From: Ulvibacterium sp965228935
GTDB lineage: Bacteria; Bacteroidota; Bacteroidia; Flavobacteriales; Flavobacteriaceae
DNA length: 64,000 nucleotides
Direction: 5' to 3'
Assembly: GCF_965228935.1 (NCBI RefSeq)
Contig: NZ_OZ245846.1
Location: 1,240,001-1,304,000 of the forward strand
Position 1 is the stretch's first letter. Each line of letters opens with the position of its first letter. The notes beneath the pieces are model-generated. The model was not told the origin of the DNA. It saw only the letters and a program-made list of their open reading frames with translations, and searched no databases. Below are positions 28,429-38,600 of the stretch, piece by piece. Position numbers and translations under genes: made by a program.

Positions 28429-28576
28429 AATTATAATGGAAAATATTTTACTGTTTTGTGGCTTTACTGTAAAATTTTTTGCAAAATATCCCCATTAATT
28501 CAACTTATTGGAAAATAACACGGGCAATTATAATGGAAAATATTTGTCAAAAACCTATTTATAATAGAAAATATTT
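28429..28576 (+). repeat. three copies of a 20-bp A/T-rich repeat upstream of the fic gene
   Basis: Copies of AATTATAATGGAAAATATTT lie at 28429-28448 and 28526-28545, and a near copy (two differences) at 28557-28576. A weaker copy sharing GGAAAATA is near 28,510, and TAATGGAAAA recurs at the fic start codon. Repeats 2 and 3 are 31 bp apart, about three helical turns. They are candidate operator sites for the winged-helix part of the Fic protein. Confidence 0.65.
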
Positions 28577-28604
28577 TGCAGCTTTGTGTCGTTAATGCGT
28601 GATA

Positions 28605-30077
28605 ATGGAAAAAAATGTGCACTTACAGGAAATTATTTATAGCTCCCCGGATTCCGTAACCTCACGTCGTATCTCCAAATGGGAAGACGAAGGCAGTATA
28701 CGGAAGATAGCCCCTCGTATTTACACCTCAAATTTTGAGGATACTCCTGAAAATATCATACGGCGCAACCTGTTTCCTATCTTGGGAAATCTTTATCCCG
28801 GAGCCGTTCTCAGCCATAGATCTGCCTTTGAATTTGCGCCCACACCAAGTAACCAAATTTTTGTAACCTATAAATACACAAAAAAAGTCAAGCTTCCTGG
28901 AATCACCATTCGTTTTTTAGAAGGCCCACAAGCCATTGATGGGGATACATCCTTTTCAGGGGAATTAATGGTCTCCCAACGCGAGCGGGCGTTTTTGGAA
29001 AACCTACAAACCTCACGACAAAGAGGAGCCAATTCCAAAACGTTGGCTTATCCACAATTAGAGGAAAAACTGGAAAAAATAATAAGGGTTAACGGTGAGG
29101 CGGAATTGAACGAACTACGTGATAGAGCACGTAAAATATCCAAGGAATTGGGCATGGAAAAGGAGTTTGAAAAACTCAATAAAATCATAAGTGCCCTGCT
29201 TGTAACAAGGTCGGCAAATGAGCTAAAATCCCCATTGGCGACGGCACGTGCCGTAGGCAACCCTTATGATCCTGCCCGTATTCAACTGTTTGAAATCCTC
29301 TTTCGGGAATTGAAACAAAACGAGTTTAAATACCGCAAAGAAAAGAATACGACCACGGAGGCCTATCGCAATTTTGCATTTTACGAAAGTTATTTCTCCA
29401 ACTACATTGAGGGAACGGTATTTGAGATTGATGAGGCAAAACAAGTAATTGCCACCCAACAACCCCTACCCGCTAGAAATGAGGATTCACATGATATATT
29501 GGGTACGTATCAATTGGTTTCCAACAAGCAGGAAATGAAAATTGTCCCATATTCTGCTGAAAACTTGTTGGAAATCCTTCAATACCGCCATGAAATCCTG
29601 CTTAGTGCAAGGGAAGATAAAAAGCCAGGAAAGTTTAAGGACAAGAACAATAAAGCCGGCGACACTTTTTTTGTCGATATGGAACTTGTACGCGGCACTT
29701 TATTGCAGAGCTTAGATTTTTATAAAGCCCTTGTCCATCCTTTTGCAAAGGCAGCTTATATGATGTTCGTTGTTAGTGAGGTTCATCCTTTTTTGGACGG
29801 TAACGGCCGTCTGGCCCGTATTATGATGAACGCAGAACTTTCCACTGCCCAACAAACCAAGATCATCATTCCCACTGTTTATCGTGAGGATTATCTAGGA
29901 GCTTTGCGTCGATTGACCCGTAATAGCGACCCCAAAGTTTATGTTCGAATGTTGGAACGTGCCCATGCATTTAGCGATACCCTCTTGGCAAGTGATATGG
30001 AAAGCATGGAGGAGCAATTACGAAAGAGCAATGCCTTTAAAGAGAGCAATGAAGGGGTTTTGAAGATTGTTGGGTGA
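28605..30077 (+). CDS. Fic-domain protein with N-terminal winged-helix/AbiEi-like domain
   Basis: 490 residues from the ATG at 28605; a GTG two codons earlier is less likely. The Fic motif is canonical, HPFLDGNGRLAR (H394), so AMPylation or another nucleotide transfer to a target hydroxyl is expected. The inhibitory alpha-helix motif is on the same chain: S265-N-Y-I-E269-G, making it a self-inhibited class II Fic. The N-terminus (HLQEIIYSSPDSVTSRRISKWEDEG...APRIYTSN) resembles the AbiEi antitoxin/DNA-binding domain, which is unusual for a Fic protein. The upstream repeats may be its binding sites. It ends 27 bp from the convergent coupling-protein gene. The cellular target is unknown. Confidence 0.88.
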   Translation: MEKNVHLQEIIYSSPDSVTSRRISKWEDEGSIRKIAPRIYTSNFEDTPENIIRRNLFPILGNLYPGAVLSHRSAFEFAPTPSNQIFVTYKYTKKVKLPGITIRFLEGPQAIDGDTSFSGELMVSQRERAFLENLQTSRQRGANSKTLAYPQLEEKLEKIIRVNGEAELNELRDRARKISKELGMEKEFEKLNKIISALLVTRSANELKSPLATARAVGNPYDPARIQLFEILFRELKQNEFKYRKEKNTTTEAYRNFAFYESYFSNYIEGTVFEIDEAKQVIATQQPLPARNEDSHDILGTYQLVSNKQEMKIVPYSAENLLEILQYRHEILLSAREDKKPGKFKDKNNKAGDTFFVDMELVRGTLLQSLDFYKALVHPFAKAAYMMFVVSEVHPFLDGNGRLARIMMNAELSTAQQTKIIIPTVYREDYLGALRRLTRNSDPKVYVRMLERAHAFSDTLLASDMESMEEQLRKSNAFKESNEGVLKIVG

Positions 30078-30104
30078 TCACGGGTTGGGAGCGATTCCAT
30101 AAAA

Positions 30105-31811
30105 TCAAAAATTGAGCAGATTGTTTCCCTTGTTTTTCGGTGGTTCCAAAATACTTTTGGCTTCCCCAATAATTTGGTGATATTTTTTCTGAATATCCGT
30201 TTCGGTGGCCATCATCGGAAAGTCAAAATTGTCTCCCCAAAACTCTTGATTGATTTGAAATTGTTCTTTCAAAATCTCTTGTTCGTTTCCTTCTGCAATA
30301 AACCCATAAAATTCACCAAGACGTAAGTTCATAATGTCAGTAATCTTTACCCTGTCCCGTTCCTGAATACTCTCGTTAGTACTCTTGTTGAGGGAATTGG
30401 TATGCTTCCCAAAAATAGAGGATTGGTAATAATTGTCCCCGTGGTTGGTGGTCTTAAAGGTTTTGTCTGCTTTGCCAAAAAGTTGGCTTATCATTTGGGC
30501 AGAATCCTTGTTGACCGTTCTTCCGAAAAACTGGTTGCCCATATTGGATAGAATGACTTGGGCCTTGTCCCTTCCGTATCGGTCCACCAATTGGCTAAAG
30601 TCCTGACAGGCCAAAACCGTAGCTACTTTATTGCTTCGTGCCGTGGCCGGTGTTTGTTCCAGTTTGTTGATATAGAGCGTTGGAAGTTCATCCACCAAGA
30701 CCATTGACTTATGCTTATGGGGCTGGTTCATTTGCTTTAATGCTACCGAAAGGATTAAAGAAATTACCGGGGCGTAGGTTTGAGACAAGGTGCTTTCGTT
30801 ACCAATACTGACAAATTTGGGATTGGATGGACTATTGATGTCCAAATCAAAATCATTCCCCGAAAGAATCCAAAAAATATCCGGGGTATTCAATTTGGCC
30901 AAGTTGGTCTGTAAGGTACTGACTACGCCAGAGACCTGTCTGCTTGATTCACTTTTGATGGCCTGGTATAGACTGGCCATATAGCCTGCTGCCTCATAGT
31001 TTTTCGAAACCTTTTTGACCAACTCCCCAATATTGCCATGGAGTACCAAACTGATCAGATGGGGCAGGGTACAATAGTGGGGATATTCCAATTTCAAATA
31101 CCAAATCAATCCCGTCAACACACTTTTGGCCTCAATGACCCAATAATCCTCGTTTTTGATGTTGTTGGGGGATAGGTTGTACATCAGGGTCTGGGCATAT
31201 TCGTGTGCATAGGCTGTCTTGGTCATTAGGTCAGGTTGTAAGGGATTGACCCGCGCACTTCTTTTGGCATCCTTAAAATCCACAAAATAGGGTTTGATAC
31301 CGGATTGGAAATTATCCATTTGCGTGAACAGAAAGCTACTCAGTTCGGGGGATTTAAAATCATAGCAGATACCAGAAAAATGCTGAGTAACGGCCTGTTC
31401 CAATATGGGATAGACCAATGAAGCTGATTTTCCGCTTCCCGCCCCGCCTTGGATGTATATGCCGCGGTAGGGATTTTCCAATAGTATCGTTTTGTTGTCA
31501 ATTCGAAATGGGAAATCCCCTTCCTTAATCTTGATTGGTCTTTCTACCTTCACACTTCGAATTGTTTTGAAAAGTATTTTGAGAATGTGGTAGGCCAACC
31601 ACAAAATGAGATAAGCTGGCAAAGTCCAGGTCACGGGAAAAATTAGGGCAATGAAATAAGACAAAGGTGCACCGAGGATGATGGAAATTTTCAACTTTTT
31701 TCTAAGGAAAAGAGTGTAGACCACCGTACTTACAACTATCAGTAATGACCTGTAGTAGATACCCTTGGCCCCAAGAATATACTCGACAAAGAAGGTGTTT
31801 TCCATGGTCAT
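30105..31811 (-). CDS. type IV coupling protein (TraG/VirD4-like mobilization ATPase)
   Basis: 568 residues. Two or three N-terminal transmembrane helices (about 21-82) are followed by the ATPase domain with Walker A GGAGSGKS (122-129) and Walker B VLVDELPTLY. DNA-transfer motifs such as LACQDFSQLVDRYG and VILSNMGNQFFGR fit the TraD/TraG C-terminal half. The protein would carry the relaxase-DNA complex to a type IV secretion channel supplied by another element. It overlaps the relaxase gene by 4 bp and is the last gene of the mob operon (BtgA-like, relaxase, coupling protein). Confidence 0.9.
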   Translation of the reverse strand: MTMENTFFVEYILGAKGIYYRSLLIVVSTVVYTLFLRKKLKISIILGAPLSYFIALIFPVTWTLPAYLILWLAYHILKILFKTIRSVKVERPIKIKEGDFPFRIDNKTILLENPYRGIYIQGGAGSGKSASLVYPILEQAVTQHFSGICYDFKSPELSSFLFTQMDNFQSGIKPYFVDFKDAKRSARVNPLQPDLMTKTAYAHEYAQTLMYNLSPNNIKNEDYWVIEAKSVLTGLIWYLKLEYPHYCTLPHLISLVLHGNIGELVKKVSKNYEAAGYMASLYQAIKSESSRQVSGVVSTLQTNLAKLNTPDIFWILSGNDFDLDINSPSNPKFVSIGNESTLSQTYAPVISLILSVALKQMNQPHKHKSMVLVDELPTLYINKLEQTPATARSNKVATVLACQDFSQLVDRYGRDKAQVILSNMGNQFFGRTVNKDSAQMISQLFGKADKTFKTTNHGDNYYQSSIFGKHTNSLNKSTNESIQERDRVKITDIMNLRLGEFYGFIAEGNEQEILKEQFQINQEFWGDNFDFPMMATETDIQKKYHQIIGEAKSILEPPKNKGNNLLNF

Positions 31812-32707
31812 CGTGAGATTTGATTGTTCCTGTCCCGTGTCCTTTCTTTAACCATATCTGGGAGCCATTGCTCCTGATGTCGGCGTTGACGAGGTTCTTT
31901 TTCCAATTTGATTTTGTTCTGCAAGGCCAATTTCTCTTCCATAGTACCATGCTTCAAGGTTCTGAGGGTCTCAAATTTTTCCTCCAGCCCACGTTTGTAT
32001 TTGAACATGTTGTCAAATGAGTCCTCATTAAGCTGTTTCCAGTTGGAGCGGTCAAAACCACCTTTAACGGTTCTACCATTCAATACAAGTTCTTTCCCGC
32101 TTCTGGCATTGGCCAACGGGCTTAGATTGATTCGATGGTCTTTGTGCATCCGAGAGACCGTGATATGTACATGGGTCTGCAATCCTTTTTTAGGCTCACC
32201 GCTTTTGACCTGCCCCGATTTGACGGCTGCATCCATTCCTTTGAATCGCCGTTTGTGTTCAATCTTCGCAAACCAGACAATCTGGTTTTCTTTGATGTCC
32301 TTTTTGAAATTGGCGGCATAGTTTTGCATGGCCTGTCGCACAAAAAGTTTAATGACCTCATTGTAGTGTTCATATTCTTTTTGGTTGAGTTCATCCACGG
32401 TTGCAATCGGTCTTTTGGCAATAGTGGAGGTCAAGTGCTCCTGTTCTTTTTGGCTAAAATTCAAGGTTAACGTAAAATACCTGTCCTGTTTTTTGGCCAA
32501 TCCCTTGCCTTTATTGTTATCGTCCACCAGTGAAATCGCATTGGCCGTTGTTATCATATTTTGGTCCTGGTTAAAGAAGAATTGCTGTCGTTCTGGTTGC
32601 CCCTCTTTTTTGAGTTCCTTGTTTTCCTTATTGAGATAATGCCCATATTTGGAGCAGCTTCCTTTGTTGTCCGATGAAGTCTGATGTACGATACTTACAG
32701 GCATCAT
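31808..32707 (-). CDS. relaxase/mobilization nuclease (DUF5712/MobB type)
   Basis: 299 residues; two consecutive ATG codons start the gene at 32707, overlapping the stop of the upstream gene. The metal-binding HxH motif THVHITVSRMH lies near residue 200. Its best-fit family is the DUF5712 relaxase of Bacteroidetes mobilizable elements, which nicks oriT and leads the strand into the recipient. The C-terminus is highly basic and helical. It is the middle gene of a three-gene mob operon with 4-bp overlaps on both sides. Confidence 0.82.
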   Translation of the reverse strand: MMPVSIVHQTSSDNKGSCSKYGHYLNKENKELKKEGQPERQQFFFNQDQNMITTANAISLVDDNNKGKGLAKKQDRYFTLTLNFSQKEQEHLTSTIAKRPIATVDELNQKEYEHYNEVIKLFVRQAMQNYAANFKKDIKENQIVWFAKIEHKRRFKGMDAAVKSGQVKSGEPKKGLQTHVHITVSRMHKDHRINLSPLANARSGKELVLNGRTVKGGFDRSNWKQLNEDSFDNMFKYKRGLEEKFETLRTLKHGTMEEKLALQNKIKLEKEPRQRRHQEQWLPDMVKERTRDRNNQISR

Positions 32708-33060
32708 CTTCCCATTCGTATTTGTTCAAAAATTCGATTGAGTTCATCGATAAGTTTGTTGAACAATGTCTCGGTACGTTGCCCGTTTTTGAGCAGTTGC
32801 TTTTGGATGGGATAAAGGATTTCGGATTCCTGTGTTTTGAAGAAGGAAACAATTCGCCGATCAACGACCTTGATCATTTCAAAAGCATTCTTGCCCTTAA
32901 TGGCCTGCGGGTCGGTTCCTGTCTTTTGGAAATAATGAATCATTTCCTCGGTAAATTTTCCGACCCCTCTATTGTGTTCTGAAGCCAATTTCTTGAGTTC
33001 CCTATGGCTCCTTTCGCTGATAATAACGCTCTTTTTTCGCATGGTGATGGCTTTGTCCAA
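32704..33060 (-). CDS. BfmA/BtgA-family mobilization accessory protein
   Basis: 118 residues. The N-terminus MRKKSVIISERSHRELKKLA is ribbon-helix-helix-like and should bind DNA; a start at the internal ATG (33042) is possible. The rest is helical (FKTQESEILYPIQKQLLKNG), as in BtgA/BfmA mobilization proteins of Bacteroidetes. Such proteins bind oriT and help the relaxase. It is the first gene of the mob operon. The inverted-repeat cluster 200-300 bp upstream is a plausible binding and nicking region. Confidence 0.82.
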   Translation of the reverse strand: MDKAITMRKKSVIISERSHRELKKLASEHNRGVGKFTEEMIHYFQKTGTDPQAIKGKNAFEMIKVVDRRIVSFFKTQESEILYPIQKQLLKNGQRTETLFNKLIDELNRIFEQIRMGR

Positions 33061-33664
33061 ATATCATCGGTAAGGGGAAAGAAAGGTGTGCACTCGCGGG
33101 AAGTGTGCAGGACGGGACTTGTAAATCATTGATTATTAGGAAAGCCCTGAAATGAAGTAATTTTAGGTGAATGCAACGGATTTTATAGTATTTGCCTTTG
33201 ATATTCAAACAATTACATGGTCCCGTATTAAAAAATCATAAACTGTTATAATAGACGAATCCCAAACCAGAGCAGGCATAGCCTGCGGTCGCCCGCCGCA
33301 GGCGCGAGCGGGAACCACTGCGCAGCATGGTTCCCGCTCGCTATCTTTCTTTTGAAAGATACTCTGCGGCTCATGCGGAATTTTTTGTGGTTAGGGAGAA
33401 GAATAAGGAATCAAAAAATTATAAAGTAAAGCTTATAGAATATTGATAAGCTTTATAAATATCATTGGAGAGAATTAGTCCCAAAAAAAGCCTTTGTTTA
33501 TGAGATTGGGAATAAATTGCTACCAATGGTATGGCATATACTGTGTTGGAGCGCGTATTCATTCTCCCGTTTTGGGTAGGCAAAGGCATACTCTTTGGCA
33601 AGTTTTTGGCTTGTTTATCGGTTTAAGCAAATTGTAAATGCGTAGGGCTTTTCGCGTGGGAATT
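33061..33664. other. 604-bp intergenic region between the mob operon and the DISARM-like locus
   Basis: No gene found. It contains the hairpin cluster described separately (33272-33370). The remaining parts are A/T-rich and featureless. Confidence 0.55.
33272..33370. repeat. cluster of nested inverted repeats, candidate oriT
   Basis: In 100 bp there are several perfect inverted repeats. GCAGGC-ATA-GCCTGC is at 33272-33286. GCGAGCGGGAACCA (33304-33317) pairs with 33328-33341, and its 10-base loop contains the palindrome CTGCGCAG. TATCTTTC (33342-33349) pairs with GAAAGATA (33354-33361). GCCGCAG (33295-33301) pairs with CTGCGGC (33364-33370). The G+C-rich block stands out in A/T-rich DNA upstream of the BtgA and relaxase genes, as expected for a transfer origin. 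A REP-like repeat is the alternative. Confidence 0.5.
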
Positions 33665-35668
33665 TCAAATTTCATTGTAATATCCAAATTTCTTGTCAAC
33701 CAATACAGCCCGATCCAAGTAACTGTTAAATTCTTCACACGATGTTTCAGGTAGTAAGCTGCACGAATAGCAAGCTGCTAAGTTTAGCCCGCCGATTCCT
33801 TGTCCATCAGAGTGGTAACAAATGGGATCAGATGCACAGTCTTTGGCCCTTGTAATTGCAGAGTTTAAAATTTTCACAAATCTTTCGGGTTCTGCTTGTC
33901 GAACTAAGCCACCATAACTTCCTTCGGTTCCTGCTATCGTATAAATTAGAACACCTTGCATTTCTTTTTCGTTTGTGTACAAACGTTCTTGCATTGAAGT
34001 TGCAGGGTAGCCAGTTAAAAATTCCAATTCTTTAATCAGTATATGAGAAAAAGTATGAATCAAAATAAACTTTGAAAGATATTGAAGGTTGCCAAGCATC
34101 TTGTTTTTCTCATCATTCATTCGATAATCTGACCGTCCCATATTTTCAAGCATCGAGTCCATTCTTTTTTTGAATTCAGACTTATCTTTAACGCTTTCAT
34201 ACCAATCAATGATACTCTCTTTATCAAAGTCAATAAAAATACCTTCACCAAAGCTTTCTACACCCGGAAGAATTGTGGTTCCGTTCCCTTTTGTAGATGT
34301 GTATTTGGCTTTGATTCCTTTTTCGGGTCGTACATAGTCGTCCATAGACAACTCAGCATATAAATCCTTATCTATCGGTTCCTGACGGCTATATCCTGTT
34401 TGGACGGACGATAATTTTAATCTTTTTAATTTCAACAATTTGTTGATTTTAAAAGATTTCAAAGAATCTGATATTACTGATTCTACAACAAGATTTTGAT
34501 CATTTTCGTGATTTTCCGAAAGTAAATAGTCATATTCTCGTAATCGGTATTCTGTTTCAGAAACAAAGTCATTTTGCTCAGGCGAGATGATTTCTTTGAT
34601 TTGCCCTAAAGTGAGATCAACTTGATTGTTTTCCAAAATGTTTGTTCTTATTTGCTCAGGAGTTAAATTTATATTTCTGTGTAGTGTCTTAATTACTGAT
34701 TTTAATTCACTTGATATGCTTCTGGTTGGTATAAACAAACTATTGGTTATCAATGGATAGTAAACGCTATTGCTGCTACGAATTACCGGTTTGTAAAATA
34801 TTTTTTGTGACTTACCTTCCTTGCTTAAAATTTCGTTTCCTTCCTTATCCTTAACTGTACTTATTTCTCCATTGGTGAAATGCGGATATATTAGCCCTAA
34901 TAGCCCTGCAAGCGAGAATTGTCTTCCTTTGGTTTTGCAATCAGGATTTTTACATTGAATTCGTACACCGGAAAAATCTGAGAACTTATCAGATTTTAGG
35001 TAATAAAGATCTTGTTTTTTGCAACAGGGATTAAAATCATTAAAGAATTTTGCTGATTCGCCTTCGTCTTTCTTTTCATTACTTGATTTATCCGCTCTAT
35101 TGGTCCATAAGTGCCAGGGCAAGTCATCAATATCTCCATTTGGAGCAGTCATAATAAATCTGACTTGTTCTAAGCGAAAGAATTTACGCTTTTCTTTATT
35201 GTCTTTTGCTTTGGAATAGCATTTATAGCATACTGGAGGTTGAAAAGACTCGCGATTCCTGTTTACATCATTCGAATAGACATTACACCATCCTTTAAAC
35301 CAATCATCAATGCGTTTAAATCTTCCACATTTATTACAGTACATCCACTTGGGAAAATACTCTGCATTTACAATATGATTTCTGAGAGAAGGAATAGATG
35401 CATTGTAAAATTCCGAGTAATTAGCAGGAACTTTTGCAATAAAATTCAGGTTTTGAAAATAGTACTTAAGTCGTTTCAATAATCTATCATCTTCGATAAT
35501 CTGATTTTCTGTTAATTCTTCCCGTCCACGCTCAATCATAGCAAAGTACTGCCATTTGTCAAACTCCCTTACCTTTAAAGCACCATCAATTGTCTCCAAA
35601 ATCGACCCAACTCCACCATAGGAACTTATAAGTTTTCTTGTCTGTAATTCCGTGTACTTTTTACCCAT
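33665..35668 (-). CDS. drmB: DrmB-like DUF1998 protein of a DISARM-type system
   Basis: 667 residues from the ATG at 35668 (MGKKYTELQTRKLISSYGG), 4 bp after the drmA stop. The open frame extends 54 bp into drmA, but the shorter start fits the family. Zinc-binding pairs are seen at CNKCGR, CYKC and CKNPDC. The C-terminal DUF1998 region is clear: HTFSHILIKELEFLTGYP, MQERLY, then TEGSYGGLVRQ, and the closing ACYSCSLLPETSCE. In characterised DISARM, DrmB forms a complex with the DrmA helicase and gates DNA entry. It is the last gene of the locus; the usual drmC and methylase do not follow. Confidence 0.87.
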   Translation of the reverse strand: MGKKYTELQTRKLISSYGGVGSILETIDGALKVREFDKWQYFAMIERGREELTENQIIEDDRLLKRLKYYFQNLNFIAKVPANYSEFYNASIPSLRNHIVNAEYFPKWMYCNKCGRFKRIDDWFKGWCNVYSNDVNRNRESFQPPVCYKCYSKAKDNKEKRKFFRLEQVRFIMTAPNGDIDDLPWHLWTNRADKSSNEKKDEGESAKFFNDFNPCCKKQDLYYLKSDKFSDFSGVRIQCKNPDCKTKGRQFSLAGLLGLIYPHFTNGEISTVKDKEGNEILSKEGKSQKIFYKPVIRSSNSVYYPLITNSLFIPTRSISSELKSVIKTLHRNINLTPEQIRTNILENNQVDLTLGQIKEIISPEQNDFVSETEYRLREYDYLLSENHENDQNLVVESVISDSLKSFKINKLLKLKRLKLSSVQTGYSRQEPIDKDLYAELSMDDYVRPEKGIKAKYTSTKGNGTTILPGVESFGEGIFIDFDKESIIDWYESVKDKSEFKKRMDSMLENMGRSDYRMNDEKNKMLGNLQYLSKFILIHTFSHILIKELEFLTGYPATSMQERLYTNEKEMQGVLIYTIAGTEGSYGGLVRQAEPERFVKILNSAITRAKDCASDPICYHSDGQGIGGLNLAACYSCSLLPETSCEEFNSYLDRAVLVDKKFGYYNEI

Positions 35669-35672
35669 TGTT

Positions 35673-38600
35673 TCAGATTTTAGGTAGTTCCTTTTTAATA
35701 AATGAATTGGTATCAATTTCACGCATTGACTGCATCACAGCCCATTTCTCATCTTCACCAAAATCTTTTTGTGACGGTTTTACCAACAACCCTTCCTTGC
35801 CATCATCATATTTGGTAAGACTGTGTTCTTCTATCTTATATGTCCAATCTTCAGCCAGTTGCTCTAATTTATTCTCCAACAACTTGTACATAGTTTCATT
35901 GGCTCCAAATCGTTGTTGAATTTCACTTTTCAATCCATCTAACATTTCAGGTTCGAAATGTTGGGCAGCATCATCGGCAGCCATTCCCCGTATTTTATGT
36001 CGTAAATAAGTTATCATCACACTGGTTAGCATCTTCTCTAATGTGTTCTCGGTAAAAGGGGTAAGACTTATGGGTTCAACACTCTTATAAAATGCCTGAT
36101 GAAAAGGAATAAAATGTTCAAAGTGTGATTTATCTCTCGCTCGATTCGCATCAAAAAGATTAACAACCAAACCTTTGTATTTTCTTCCTACACGACTTGA
36201 TGCCTGAATGTATTCAGCGACATTTCTTGGTTGTCCATTGATGAGCATAATATTGAAGCGGTCTATGTCAATTCCAACGGAAATCATATTTGTTGCGAGT
36301 ACCAAATCAATGACATTTTGAGCATAGGTTCGGCCACTTTGGGGAGTTACAATTGTATTATTCGAAAACCTATTTTCTTCTAATTTTTTAAGTGTTTGCT
36401 TAATTTTCGCACTTTCTATTCTGCTGGTCAGTTCTTCATCCCTATTATATAAATAACTATAATTAAATGCTTGCTCTGGGTTGTCGCTAAAAAGTCTTTG
36501 TTGAAGTGTGGAAGTGAAGTTGGAAATTTCATCCCCGACTTTATTGTGAATCTTGCCTACATCTTTTAAGCTATTATAGTAAGAAACAATTGTCCAGTAT
36601 TTGTCAAAGGTGCTATAATCTTTGTCTCCATTTTGAATTAACAACTTGTAAGCTTCAAGCCTTGCTACAAAAAGATGTGCAAGCAATTGTAGTTGTGTAT
36701 CAATGGAAGATTTTCCAGTAGGTAAAAAGCCGATGTATCGTCTTTTACTTTCTGATTTGGCTTCTTTTGCGAAAAAGCTGTCTGCGTAAGAAAGTCCATT
36801 GGGTGGAAATATATTTACTGTTCGACTGGCTCCGTATAGTGCTTTAACTTGCTCATCGGTATTGCGTGTAGTAGCCGTTGATGATATTATTTTGGGTTTC
36901 CGATCTTCTTTGGTACAAAGTATTTCTATTACACTTTCAAAAATTCCTGTTATCGAGCCTAATGGTCCGGTAAGCAAATGAAGTTCGTCCTGTATTATGA
37001 GGTCTGGTGGCAATTTTTCGCCATCCAACGAATTAAAGAATCGATGTCCATTAGATTTCCAAGCAAGCATAGCAAACTTATCCACCGTGCCAAATAGTAA
37101 CGTTGGAGGATTTCTATAAAGCATTTCATCAACTACCTGAATAGGTAACTCGTTATGAAAATGGCACTTGTTATTTACACATCTAATTTTAAATGATGCA
37201 TTTCGACCATTTCCATTAATTTGGAAACCACTCGTCCAGTTTCCATATTGATTTTTGGTAATTAGTTTTGTGCCACACCACGAGCAAGAACTAATCTGAA
37301 AGACATTTTTACTTTCTGGGTTGCCGTTGTTTCCGCTATTCAGTTTGTTGCATTCTTCCCTTATTTCTTCTTCCTTTTCTAATGCTTCTTTAACAGAGTT
37401 CGGAGTTGACGACATACCTACCCACATCCCAATAGTAATCGGTTCATCTTTTAGTTCATCGGAATAGTGACATCTTAAAAACTCCAAGGCGCAAATTAGT
37501 CGTGATGCTCGTTCAAACTGCTGTGCTGTTAACAGACGCAGCGTATATCGCATTATCACAGTAGTGCCTTCGTATCGCGTTGAGTTGGTCAGTCTTCGAT
37601 AAATGATTGTAAATGCTGCAACTGCCAGATATGCTTCTGTTTTCCCACCGCCTGTTGGAAACCAAATTAGATCTACGACTTCATTTCTTGCTTCTGATTC
37701 TAAGTCTGTAATGCTATCTATATTCAGTAAGAGAAAAGCTAATTGAAAGGGACGGTATTTGGGACGATTGAAAGGCAATTGAGTGAAATCATAATCTTTG
37801 AAGAAATTGAGTTTTGCGTAATCCAAAGATTGGCTTATGTCTTCCAACTCCTTCTCCTTTCCCGAAAAATCTGCATCATTCGATATGATTATCTGAATTA
37901 ACATTGCTGTATTTGCTAATTGGAAGGCTTTATAAACTGCGTTATCCTGTAATCTTCCAATGTTACTTCTCAGTCGTTCCAGATTGTAGTCCAATTTTTG
38001 AAAGATAGCTTGCTCAATATTCTTGTTTGAAGTTGAAAGTGTTCTCTGCTTAGTTATCCACTGTTCGTAAAGGCTTATAAAATCGTTAAGTCGATTCAAA
38101 ACAACTTCTTGTGTTTCCGTTGTGAAATGAGACAGATTATATATGTCCAAACCATCGTTTATAGAACTGTAAACATTTTGGTTATCAAAGTCGGATTCAT
38201 CAAATGAATTTTTTGTATCTTTTACATCATACTGCGGCAGGAAACTTGTGGCGATTCCAGATGCGTCCTTTTTCCATTCTACAGAACAATTGTGCCCAAT
38301 ACCGTAACTGAATTTGTCTTTATACAAATAGTTTAAAAGTTCTGCTTCCTCATCTAAAGGATTTAACTCTGAATAGGATTTGAAAGTCTGCAACTTGGTA
38401 TCCTGTACTTCGATTTTAGCCTGAAACACACATTTCTGATTTAGAATTTCATTGGCGTTTGAATATTTATTGACCGGTTGTTCCGTAGAGGAGTTGACCA
38501 ATTGAATTTTTACATATTTGTATCCCGGGTTTTCTTGATGAGTGTAAGTCTTTACGGTGTAGCTTATCCTAATATTTACATCATCTTTTTTTGTTAAGAC

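Noticed and set aside
28429..28576. CRISPR array
   Set aside because: Only three or four A/T-rich repeats with unequal spacers and no cas gene; operator-like repeats are more likely. No CRISPR array was seen anywhere in the window.
30105..33060. Full conjugative element
   Set aside because: Only coupling protein, relaxase and BtgA-like genes are present; no VirB4-like ATPase or Tra membrane proteins were found.
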